Shown here: one piece after another, positions 17,718-25,225 of the stretch
Numbering within the stretch: the stretch's first letter is position 1
Layout: each line of letters opens with the position of its first letter
DNA from: Hymenobacter cyanobacteriorum
GTDB lineage: Bacteria; Bacteroidota; Bacteroidia; Cytophagales; Hymenobacteraceae
NCBI RefSeq assembly: GCF_022631375.1
Contig: NZ_JALBGC010000005.1
Location: forward strand, 349,544 to 413,543
Length of the DNA stretch: 64,000 nucleotides
Reading direction: 5' to 3'
Position numbers and translations under genes: made by a program
Notes under the pieces: model-generated
The model's input: only the letters and a program-made list of their open reading frames with translations
What the model was told of the DNA's origin: nothing
The model's database searches: none

Positions 17718-19589
17718 CTAACTAATTTTCTTGCCAGCCATGGCCTGCTGAATAGAAATGTTCATCACGCGCTCGGCGTAAGGACGGGTCAGCTCATCGA
17801 GCTCGTCCATGGCTTTTAGGATAGGGTCGCGGTCGGAGCCAGCCAGGGCGGTGCGCACCGTGGCAACCTGAACCTCGGTGGCGGCCAGTTCCTCGGGCGT
17901 GAGGTGCTGGCGATTTTTGCGCGTAAAGCCGTCGACCTGATACAGCAGCTGCTCGGCAGCGGTGCGGGCCTCAATGAGCAGACGCGCGGCCACATCGTCC
18001 TTGGCATTCAGGAGCGAATCCATCAGCATCTGCTCCACCTGGTCGTCGGTGAGGCCGTACTGGGGCTTGATTTCGACCTGCTGGCGGGTGTTCGAGCGCA
18101 ACTCAATGGCCTCCACTTTCAGAATGCCATCGGCGTTCAGCAGGAAGTTGACATCGACTTTGGGCAGGCCCGCCGGCATGGCGGGCAAGCCGGTGAGCGT
18201 GAACTCGCCCAGCTTGCGGTTCTGGCTCACGAGGTCGCGCTCGCCCTGGTACACGGCAATCTTCAGGTTCACCTGGCCATCCACGCTGGTGGTGTACTGG
18301 CGGCCCGCCTTGGTCGGAATCTTTGAGTTGCGCGGAATAATGGGGTCCATCAGCCCGCCCAGCGTTTCGATGCCCAGCGTGAGCGGCGTCACGTCGAGCA
18401 ACAGCACGTCGCGCCGGTTGCCGGCCAGAATATCCGCCTGAATGGCGGCGCCCAGCGCTACCACCTCATCCGGGTTCAGCGAGTTGTTGGCCGGTTGCCC
18501 GAAGAATTTCGACACTTCGTCATACACCAGCGGCACGCGCGTCGAGCCTCCCACCAGTAGCACCGCATCGAGCGGGTCCGTCAGCTTGGCGTCGTCCACA
18601 GCTTGGCGGCAGGCGGCTATGGTGCGCGCCACCAGCGGCCGGATGAGGTCGTCGAATTGCGCACGCGTCAGCGTCACGGTCGTGTTCTGCCCGGCTTCGT
18701 CGGTGAGGTGGGTCGTAAAATCGTCGTGCTGGCTGAGATATTTCTTGGCCATTTCGGCGGCCAGACGCAGCTGCTGTTGCAAGTGCGGGTTGGTGTGAAA
18801 ACTTTCCGGCAGGCCGAAGGTGGCCGTCCAGTGGTCCACCACGGCGCGGTCGAGGTCATCGCCGCCCAGGTAGGTGTCGCCGTTGGTGCTCAGTACCTCA
18901 AAAATGCCCTGCTGAATGCGCAGAATGCTGATGTCGAAGGTGCCGCCGCCGAGGTCGTACACGGCTACGGTTTTCTCCTCGTCGGGGCTCAGGCCGATGC
19001 CGTAGGCCAGGGCGGCGGCGGTGGGCTCGTTCACGATGCGCAGTACCTCCAGCCCGGCCAAGCGGCCGGCATCGCGGGTGGCCTGGCGCTGCGAATCGTT
19101 GAAGTAGGCCGGCACCGTGATAACGGCGCGGTTCACGGGCGTTTTCAGGGCGTGCTCGGCGCGGGCGCGCAGTTCGCGCAGGATGTCGGCCGACAGCTCG
19201 ATGGGGGAGTAGAACCGGTCTTCGACCCGGATTTTCACCAGGCCTTCGGTGTTATCGTCAATTACCTTATAACCCAATTGACTGGCGTGCGTGCCCAGGT
19301 CGCGGTAGCTCTTGCCCAGCAGGCGCTTCACCGAGTAAATGGTACGGGCCGGGTCGGTGAGCAGAAACTCGCGGGCCTCGTTGCCGACTACCGGCGCGGC
19401 CCCGTCGGCCGGGAAGTGCACCACCGAGGGCACGATGGTGCCCCGGCCCAGGTCGTTGATGGCGGCCGGCTGGCGGGTTTCGGGGTGCACGTAGGCCACC
19501 AGACTGTTGGTGGTGCCCAAATCGATACCCACAATAATTTCTTCCTGCTGGAGGCTGCCGGTGGCAAGGTTGATAGCTACTGTAGCCAT
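17718..19589 (-). CDS. hscA: Hsp70-family chaperone, HscA-type
   Basis: ATP-driven chaperone. The N-terminal nucleotide-binding domain shows IVGIDLGTTNSLVAY, VITVPAYFNDSQRQATRDAG, the phosphate-2 motif AVYDLGGGTFDISILR and VLLVGGSTRVPLV; the substrate domain starts near DVTPLTLGIETLGG. At 623 residues it is the length of HscA, lacking the long acidic DnaK tail, and its N-terminus resembles the Bacteroidota Fe-S assembly HscA group. HscA helps transfer Fe-S clusters from the IscU scaffold, but no isc/suf gene is adjacent here, so a generic DnaK paralogue remains possible. The ATG at 19589 was chosen because the longer frame begins inside the promoter box at 19659-19666. Confidence 0.85.
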   Translation of the reverse strand: MATVAINLATGSLQQEEIIVGIDLGTTNSLVAYVHPETRQPAAINDLGRGTIVPSVVHFPADGAAPVVGNEAREFLLTDPARTIYSVKRLLGKSYRDLGTHASQLGYKVIDDNTEGLVKIRVEDRFYSPIELSADILRELRARAEHALKTPVNRAVITVPAYFNDSQRQATRDAGRLAGLEVLRIVNEPTAAALAYGIGLSPDEEKTVAVYDLGGGTFDISILRIQQGIFEVLSTNGDTYLGGDDLDRAVVDHWTATFGLPESFHTNPHLQQQLRLAAEMAKKYLSQHDDFTTHLTDEAGQNTTVTLTRAQFDDLIRPLVARTIAACRQAVDDAKLTDPLDAVLLVGGSTRVPLVYDEVSKFFGQPANNSLNPDEVVALGAAIQADILAGNRRDVLLLDVTPLTLGIETLGGLMDPIIPRNSKIPTKAGRQYTTSVDGQVNLKIAVYQGERDLVSQNRKLGEFTLTGLPAMPAGLPKVDVNFLLNADGILKVEAIELRSNTRQQVEIKPQYGLTDDQVEQMLMDSLLNAKDDVAARLLIEARTAAEQLLYQVDGFTRKNRQHLTPEELAATEVQVATVRTALAGSDRDPILKAMDELDELTRPYAERVMNISIQQAMAGKKIS

Positions 19590-19908
19590 AAAGTCACGGG
19601 GCCATTCCTGCAAAGGGCCCGAAAAAAGTAAGAGAGAATAATACGCCGGAGCGGGCCACAAAAGTAGCGGCTAAACGACCCAGCCGTGGCGTGCAGGGCC
19701 TTCGCTGAAATGGCCGATGCAAAAACCGAAATTTTATAAGCCAAATCTTCAAAAATTTCAAACCATAGATAAAGTTCTGCACGTAAGAAAGGAGAAACGG
19801 ATTTAACAGGTGCTATCAATGAATGAATAAAGGAATGCATGCCTTTGCCGTCCAGCTTAGATTTTCCCAATTTCCACTTCACCCCAAACCCCCACTTTCC
19901 CATTTTTT
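19590..19908. other. Intergenic region between divergent hscA and the DUF4331 gene
   Basis: About 319 bases without a credible gene, holding the hscA promoter and presumably that of the DUF4331 gene. The stretch 19725-19830 is clearly more AT-rich than the flanks. AAAGGAATGCATGCCTTT near 19830-19850 is a small palindrome. Confidence 0.5.
19659..19666 (-). promoter_or_regulatory. Putative -7 promoter box for hscA
   Basis: Reads TACTTTTG on the minus strand, an exact TAnnTTTG match, about 70 bases upstream of the ATG at 19589. Confidence 0.5.
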
Positions 19909-22119
19909 ATGAAAAACCTACTTACTCGTCCCCTTTTCCAAGCTGCTCTGCTCGCAGTTTCGGCAGGAGGTGTGGTGGCCCTGAGCGGCCAGCACAACAA
20001 GCTGGAGGCCTCGAGCCACCGCGAAGCCCCGCTTATCGCCGATGACCCTCTGGCCGATAACACCGACCTCTACGTTTTCCGCTCGCCCGACGCGGCCGCC
20101 AATGACGCCAACGCCACGGCGACAATCATTGCCAACTACATTCCTTTTGAGTTGCCGCAGGGTGGTCCGAACTTTAACACGTTTGGTGAGAATATCCGCT
20201 ACGAGATTCACGTTAAGAATAACACCAGCACTACGGGTGACGACATCACCTACCGCTTCACCTTCACGCGGGTCAACGAAGACCCGACGACTTTCTTCCG
20301 CGTCCGCTTGGGCAAGGAAAATCTGAAAACTACCTACAAGCTGGAGCAGAGCTTGGGTGGCGCTCCATTCACGACTGTGATTGCGGCCGGGCAGGTACCG
20401 GCGCCGAACATCGGGCCGGTTTCAATTACGAATACTACTGCCGGTTTAGGTAAAGCTAACTACCAGGCCTACCTAGAAAGCACCATTCAGACGGTGAGCG
20501 GCATGAAAGTGTATTGCGGCCCAACCGACGATGCCTTTTTTACCGATTTGGGTGCCATTTTCGACTTGGGTAGTGTGCGCACGGCCAGCGCCGCCCGTGA
20601 CGGTCTGGCTCGCAAGAATGTGCACAGCATTGTGATGCAGATTCCGGTGTCAGCACTGGTTCGCACTGGCACGGCAGCGCTTTCGGCCACGACCAACCCG
20701 CTGGCTGGCGCTTCGGCTACCGACCCGGTTTCGCCTTACACCATTGGCGTATGGGCCTCGGCAAGCCGTTTGTCGCTGCGTACCATCAACGCCGACGGTA
20801 CCCGCACTCAAACCGGCAGCTATATTCAGGTGTCGCGCATTGGCATGCCGCTCACCAACGAGGTTATCCAGCCCATCGGTATGAAGGATGCCTGGAACAC
20901 CGCTACACCGTTTGGTGTGGCTGCCCCGACGGCTGGCTCACAGCAGGCCATGTTTGAGGCCAACCTGAAAAACCCTGAGCTGGGCCTGTACATGGCCGAC
21001 AACACGCCTCGCAACGGCGCCGCGCCTAAGCCGGCCAACCAGACTTACTACGGTGAGGCAGTTCCCGGCCTGGGGCCGTTGCGCATCCAGACGAAGTCAT
21101 TGGCTGGCCTGTTGCCGGCTCCCCTGGCTGGTGGTTTCGACTTCCGCAACGGTGCCCCCGGGCTTGCTCCGCTGTTCAACAATGCCGCCACCAACGGCAC
21201 CGCTTTGGCACCGATTGCCAGCGGCGGCTTTGGCGAGTATTTGCTCAACAATGGCCAGTCGGGTTCCCCGCGCTCGGTCGACTTGCTCCCCATCTTCCAC
21301 ACCGGGGTGCCCAACCTGCCTCCTTACCAGTTGGCTACGGGTAAAACGGGTGGCAACCCACTGGCTGCCGGCAAACCTTTTATCAACAACTTCCTGCCTA
21401 CCTTCGGTGATATGCTGCGCATCAACCTGGCTGTGCAGCCCACTTCGCGTACCTCAACCGATTTCAGCTCGGAAGGCCTGCTCGCCGCTGCCAAGCTGGG
21501 CCTCACCGACACGCGCTACACGGCTAGCGGAACTGGCTACATCGCCATCCCGAACATGGACGGCTTCCCGAACGGTCGCCGCCTCGAAGACGACGTAACG
21601 CGCATCGAACTGCAAGCCGTAGGTGGTGTAGTGCTGGCGGCCATTGGCCTGTGGTACGACGACTATACGGTGGGCACCTCGACCTCGCCGGTGACGGCGC
21701 AACTCGGTAACGTACTGGGCTTCACCACGAACGTGGAGAGAAACGATACGACTTTCCGCGTGGCCTTCCCCTACGCCCAGACGCCCTGGAGCGGTACCAA
21801 TGCCCAGCGCGTGGCACTGGCCCAGCGCACGGGTAGCCTTGGCCTGTCGGTTAACGTGACCAAGGCCCAGGCATACCCCAACCCGTTCATCGACCGCACG
21901 ACGATGCGCTTTGAATTGCCCGCCAAAGGCACGATGAGCCTCGTCATCACCGACGTAACGGGCCGTAAAGTAGCGACCATCGCCAACAACAAAGCCTTCG
22001 CTGCGGGTGCCAATGAACTTACCTGGCAGCCCGGCCGCGACATTGCCCCTGGCCAGTATATCGGCACGCTGTACAATGGTAAGACGGTTGTGCAATCGGT
22101 GCGCATCGAGCGCCAATAG
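19909..22119 (+). CDS. DUF4331 protein with T9SS sorting domain
   Basis: A 736-residue exported protein of the DUF4331 family, recognised by the N-terminal motif SSHREAPLIADDPLADNTD (residues 35-53) and the following YVFRSPDAA. A signal peptide occupies about residues 1-30. The C-terminus (about 655-736) is a T9SS type A sorting domain, with AYPNPFIDRTTMRFELP and an end in GQYIGTLYNGKTVVQSVRI, so the protein should cross the outer membrane and be surface-anchored or released. The family function is not known to me. The conserved His, Asp and Glu cluster in HREAP...DDPLADNTD could bind a metal, which is inference. It heads a same-strand group with a TPR protein, a HupE-like protein and a TonB receptor. 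Confidence 0.88.
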   Translation: MKNLLTRPLFQAALLAVSAGGVVALSGQHNKLEASSHREAPLIADDPLADNTDLYVFRSPDAAANDANATATIIANYIPFELPQGGPNFNTFGENIRYEIHVKNNTSTTGDDITYRFTFTRVNEDPTTFFRVRLGKENLKTTYKLEQSLGGAPFTTVIAAGQVPAPNIGPVSITNTTAGLGKANYQAYLESTIQTVSGMKVYCGPTDDAFFTDLGAIFDLGSVRTASAARDGLARKNVHSIVMQIPVSALVRTGTAALSATTNPLAGASATDPVSPYTIGVWASASRLSLRTINADGTRTQTGSYIQVSRIGMPLTNEVIQPIGMKDAWNTATPFGVAAPTAGSQQAMFEANLKNPELGLYMADNTPRNGAAPKPANQTYYGEAVPGLGPLRIQTKSLAGLLPAPLAGGFDFRNGAPGLAPLFNNAATNGTALAPIASGGFGEYLLNNGQSGSPRSVDLLPIFHTGVPNLPPYQLATGKTGGNPLAAGKPFINNFLPTFGDMLRINLAVQPTSRTSTDFSSEGLLAAAKLGLTDTRYTASGTGYIAIPNMDGFPNGRRLEDDVTRIELQAVGGVVLAAIGLWYDDYTVGTSTSPVTAQLGNVLGFTTNVERNDTTFRVAFPYAQTPWSGTNAQRVALAQRTGSLGLSVNVTKAQAYPNPFIDRTTMRFELPAKGTMSLVITDVTGRKVATIANNKAFAAGANELTWQPGRDIAPGQYIGTLYNGKTVVQSVRIERQ

Positions 22120-22138
22120 TTGCCAATAGCTAATGCTT

Positions 22139-22189
22139 GAAAAGAGCCGTCGTTAAGTCCCAGATAGGACTGACGGCGGCTCTTTTTTT
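22139..22189 (+). terminator. Hairpin with T run after the DUF4331 gene
   Basis: AAAGAGCCGTCG pairs imperfectly with CGGCGGCTCTTT, followed by seven T residues. It should terminate at least part of transcription before the TPR gene. Confidence 0.75.
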
Positions 22190-22201
22190 GTGGCTGGAGT
22201 G

Positions 22202-22209
22202 TATTTTTA
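22202..22209 (+). promoter_or_regulatory. Possible -7 box for the TPR gene
   Basis: Reads TATTTTTA, one base from TAnnTTTG, 31 bases before the TTG at 22241. It lies within the longest open frame and so argues for the later start. Confidence 0.35.
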
Positions 22210-22240
22210 CCGTGCTTTCCACTTGTCTTTTTCCGCTGTT

Positions 22241-23569
22241 TTGAAAAAATATCTTTACCCGGCTTTGCTCCTGGTGTTTGGCGGTTTGGCTGCTGCCATC
22301 TTCCTCTTTAAAAAACCCGAGCTACGCACACCCAAACTCATGGAACGCCATGGCAGCCTGGCCGCCGGCAAGGAGTGGGTGAATGCGAAAGCAGCCATTG
22401 AAGGCCTGCTGGCCAAGCTACGCACCAACCCCGACGACCAGAAAAGCCGCTTGCTATTGGCCCAGGCCTACATGCAGGAAGGCCGCATAACCGGCAACCA
22501 CCCCTACTACGACAGCGCCGCCATGGAACTGCTGGAGCAGGTGCTGCGTGCCGAACCCGAAAACTTTGAAGCCCTGTGCTGCAAAGCCTCGCTGTGCCTC
22601 ACCCAACACCATTTCGCGCAGGGCCTCGGCCTGGCCGAACAGGCGCAGAAGCTAAACCCCAGCAGCGGCTTCGTATACGGCCTACTGACCGATGCCAACG
22701 TGGAGATGGGCCACTACGACCAAGCCGTGAAAATGGCCGACCGAATGAATTCGGTGCGCCCCGACCTGCCGGCCTACGCACGCGTGAGCTACCTGCGGGA
22801 GATTTACGGCGACATGCCCGGAGCCATTCAGGCCATGGATATGGCTGTGAAAGCTGGCTACATTGGCCTCGAACAAACCGAGTGGACCCGCGTGGCGCTG
22901 GCTCACCTGTATGAGGTAAGCGGCGATACCACCAAAGCGCGGGAGTATTACCAGATGGCTTTGTACGCTCGCCCCGGCTACGCCTATGCGCTGGCCGGCC
23001 TGGGCCGCATGGCGGCTGCCCGCAAAGACTATCCCCGCGCCATTAAGCTTTACCAGGAGGCGCGTATTACGGTGAAGGATTATGCCTTTGCCGATGAGCT
23101 GACCGACCTCTACCGCCTGAATGGCCAGCCCGATGAGGCCAATAAAATGGCTAAAGAGTCCATCGATATGTTGGCCGATGCAGCCAAGGAAGCCGACAGC
23201 AACGAGCAGATGGGCCATTATGCCGACCGCGAACTGGCCTACGCCTACCTGAAAACCAACGAGCTGGACAAGGCAATGGAGCACGCCAAAATTGAGTACG
23301 ACCGCCGACCCGACAACATCGACGTGAACGAAACCATGGCTTGGGTGCTCTACAAGCGCGGCCAGTATGCCGAGGCCCAGAAATATATGCAGGCGGCTCG
23401 CCGCACGGGCTCAAAAAACCCGGTGCTGCTGTGCCGCGCCGGCCTCATTCTCACCAAGCTGGGCAAACAGGCCGAGGGCCAGGCGCTGATTGAGAACTCG
23501 TTGAAAACCGCACCTTATCTCAACCCCGAGGTAGAGGCCGAAGGAAAAAAGCTGCTGGCGGCGCGCTAG
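22241..23569 (+). CDS. Membrane-anchored tetratricopeptide-repeat protein
   Basis: About 442 residues from a TTG start (KKYLYPALLLVFGGL forms an N-terminal membrane anchor or uncleaved signal); an in-frame GTG at 22190 is a less likely start. The rest is a helical array of TPR-like units, for example the segments around LLLAQAYMQEGRI, GLLTDANVEMGHYDQAVKMA, YALAGLGRMAAARKDYPRAI and WVLYKRGQYAEAQKYMQ. TPR proteins are scaffolds for protein complexes, and here the domain should face the periplasm. Only 39 bases separate it from the HupE-like gene, so the two are almost surely one transcript. The partner is unknown; the DUF4331 protein or the TonB receptor are the obvious candidates from context. 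Confidence 0.85.
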   Translation: MKKYLYPALLLVFGGLAAAIFLFKKPELRTPKLMERHGSLAAGKEWVNAKAAIEGLLAKLRTNPDDQKSRLLLAQAYMQEGRITGNHPYYDSAAMELLEQVLRAEPENFEALCCKASLCLTQHHFAQGLGLAEQAQKLNPSSGFVYGLLTDANVEMGHYDQAVKMADRMNSVRPDLPAYARVSYLREIYGDMPGAIQAMDMAVKAGYIGLEQTEWTRVALAHLYEVSGDTTKAREYYQMALYARPGYAYALAGLGRMAAARKDYPRAIKLYQEARITVKDYAFADELTDLYRLNGQPDEANKMAKESIDMLADAAKEADSNEQMGHYADRELAYAYLKTNELDKAMEHAKIEYDRRPDNIDVNETMAWVLYKRGQYAEAQKYMQAARRTGSKNPVLLCRAGLILTKLGKQAEGQALIENSLKTAPYLNPEVEAEGKKLLAAR

Positions 23570-23608
23570 GCTAGTATCAAGTAGTTGGTCGTGAGTACTC
23601 AGACTTTG

Positions 23609-24301
23609 ATGGAACAACCGCGGCTGCTGCGCCACCCAAATCTGCCGCGCCGGGCCTTGGCGCTGCTCCCGCTGCTGTTGCTAGTGGCTGTGCCAGCGGC
23701 CGCGCACGTGCTGAACACGGACTTGAGCAAGCTCTCGCGCACCGAGATTTTCTGGACTTACCTGCAGCTGGGCTTCACGCACATCATTCCGCTGGGGTTC
23801 GACCATATTCTGTTCATCATCAGCCTCTACATTCTGGAGCCGCGCCTGAAGCCGGTGCTGCTGCAGGCCACGGCCTTCACCATCGCGCACTCCATCACGC
23901 TGGGCCTGGCCATGTACGGGCTGATTTCGCCGCCGTCGGCCATTATTGAGCCGATTATCGCGCTGTCCATTCTGTTTGTAGCCATCGAGAACATCATTAC
24001 CGACAAGCTGAACCCCTGGCGGCTGCTCGTTGTGTTCGGCTTCGGACTGGTGCACGGAATGGGGTTTGCTTCGGCGCTGACCAGCCTGGGGCTGCCGCAG
24101 AAGGACTATTTTGGCTCGCTCATCTCCTTCAATGTGGGCGTGGAGCTGGGCCAGGTGTCGGTGATATTGCTGTGCTGGGCGCTGGTGGGCCGCTGGGCCG
24201 CCAACAAAACCTGGTACAAACAGCGGGTGGTGGTGCCAGTGTCGGTAGTTATCGGCGTGGTGGCGGCTTACTGGACCATTGAGCGCGTGTTTTTTGCCTG
24301 A
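23609..24301 (+). CDS. HupE/UreJ-like membrane protein
   Basis: A polytopic membrane protein of 231 residues. A signal-like first segment ends near AAAH (residues 31-33), followed by about six membrane helices. The motif GFTHIIPLGFDHILFII (55-71) with H58, D65 and H66, plus H94 and the segment GLVHGMGFASAL, are features of the HupE/UreJ_2 family, some members of which transport nickel or cobalt. The polar His/Asp pairs within helices are consistent with a metal path, though the substrate here is not established. The ATG at 23609 is preferred over GTG at 23591. It is immediately downstream of the TPR gene and upstream of a small four-cysteine protein. Confidence 0.85.
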   Translation: MEQPRLLRHPNLPRRALALLPLLLLVAVPAAAHVLNTDLSKLSRTEIFWTYLQLGFTHIIPLGFDHILFIISLYILEPRLKPVLLQATAFTIAHSITLGLAMYGLISPPSAIIEPIIALSILFVAIENIITDKLNPWRLLVVFGFGLVHGMGFASALTSLGLPQKDYFGSLISFNVGVELGQVSVILLCWALVGRWAANKTWYKQRVVVPVSVVIGVVAAYWTIERVFFA

Positions 24302-24373
24302 AGAATTAATCGCACATTGTTACACCCTTACCAGGGATTTTCGCCGTAGATAGCGCGAACCCGGCCCGATTCC

Positions 24374-24763
24374 ATGCTTTTGCGCCCTTACCTCACGCTG
24401 CTGCTGCTGCTCAACTACCTGCTGGTAGTGGGGGCGGGCCTTGTGGAGCGTCCGGCCAAGGTGATTGACCGGCCTTTTGCGTATGTGCATAGCCAGGACT
24501 GCCAGCTAAAGCACACGTTACGGCTGGCTTGTTTCGACGACTGCAACGGCGTGCAGTACACCGTGAAAAAAAACGGCGAGCGCCTGCCGCTCCAGCAGCT
24601 GCTCACTTCCTTTAAAGGGCTGGATACGCACTGCCTCACGGAGTTGCGGGTGGTGTTTGCCCGGCCGGTTTTCAGGACTACCGGGGTGCGGCGGGCCGCC
24701 CGCGAGGTGGCCGTTCCCGTGGGCTACCGGGGCCAGATTGAGTTGCCGCCCCGGCGGGGATAA
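24374..24763 (+). CDS. Small exported four-cysteine protein
   Basis: A 129-residue protein with an N-terminal hydrophobic export segment (residues 5-22) and a short mature domain with four cysteines (C43, C53, C57, C87) and nearby histidines (H46, H86). The C-(9)-C-(3)-C spacing plus histidines could form disulfides or a metal site. The C-terminus is basic and strand-like. I do not recognise the family. It follows the HupE-like gene by 72 bases and precedes the TonB receptor by 462 bases, all on the same strand, suggesting a role in the same process. Confidence 0.65.
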   Translation: MLLRPYLTLLLLLNYLLVVGAGLVERPAKVIDRPFAYVHSQDCQLKHTLRLACFDDCNGVQYTVKKNGERLPLQQLLTSFKGLDTHCLTELRVVFARPVFRTTGVRRAAREVAVPVGYRGQIELPPRRG

Positions 24764-25225
24764 GTTGATTCTGGACTGCGGTTTGGTGCGATTCCAACCG
24801 TGGCCGATGTGTGCGACTGCCATGCGCAGCCGCGCCGTTTCATCTTATCCAACCATCCGACGCGCTTTATGGGCTAAACCGGGCGCGTTCAACTCCTCAT
24901 TTCATGATTTTCCGGGCCAATTCTCTCCAACCCGTGGCGGGCGCTACGGGCGTTGTTTCCCGCGTGCAGTTGCCGGCGGCGGGCCGCGTTTCTAGTTCTT
25001 TGTTCGAAGCCATGCCGCGCCGCACGTTGCCGACGGCGGGGGCCACGGGTGGGCACAGCACACCGCGCGGGCACCTCGGGCGGCAACAGGCGCAGCACCG
25101 GGCGCAGTGCCGCGCCAACTGCATGAGCAAGGCCAATTTCTAGTCGGTATCGCGTTATTCTTCAACTGAGCTCATGGCTGGCGGAACTGCGGTGCCGCCG
25201 GCCATGGGCCTTGAAACCAGACTAG
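24764..25225. other. Intergenic region before the TonB receptor, with doubtful small ORFs
   Basis: About 460 bases. Two small frames overlap on opposite strands: plus 24904-25143 (79 residues, basic, low complexity) and minus 24897-25136 (79 residues with a Cys-rich beginning HCARCCACCRPRC). Neither has a recognisable domain or a convincing promoter or start context, and at most one can be real. No hairpin terminator or promoter for the receptor is evident. Confidence 0.35.

Noticed and set aside
19590..19661. Longer N-terminus for the HscA-type protein
   Set aside because: The extra codons overlap a promoter box and the conserved protein begins at 19589.
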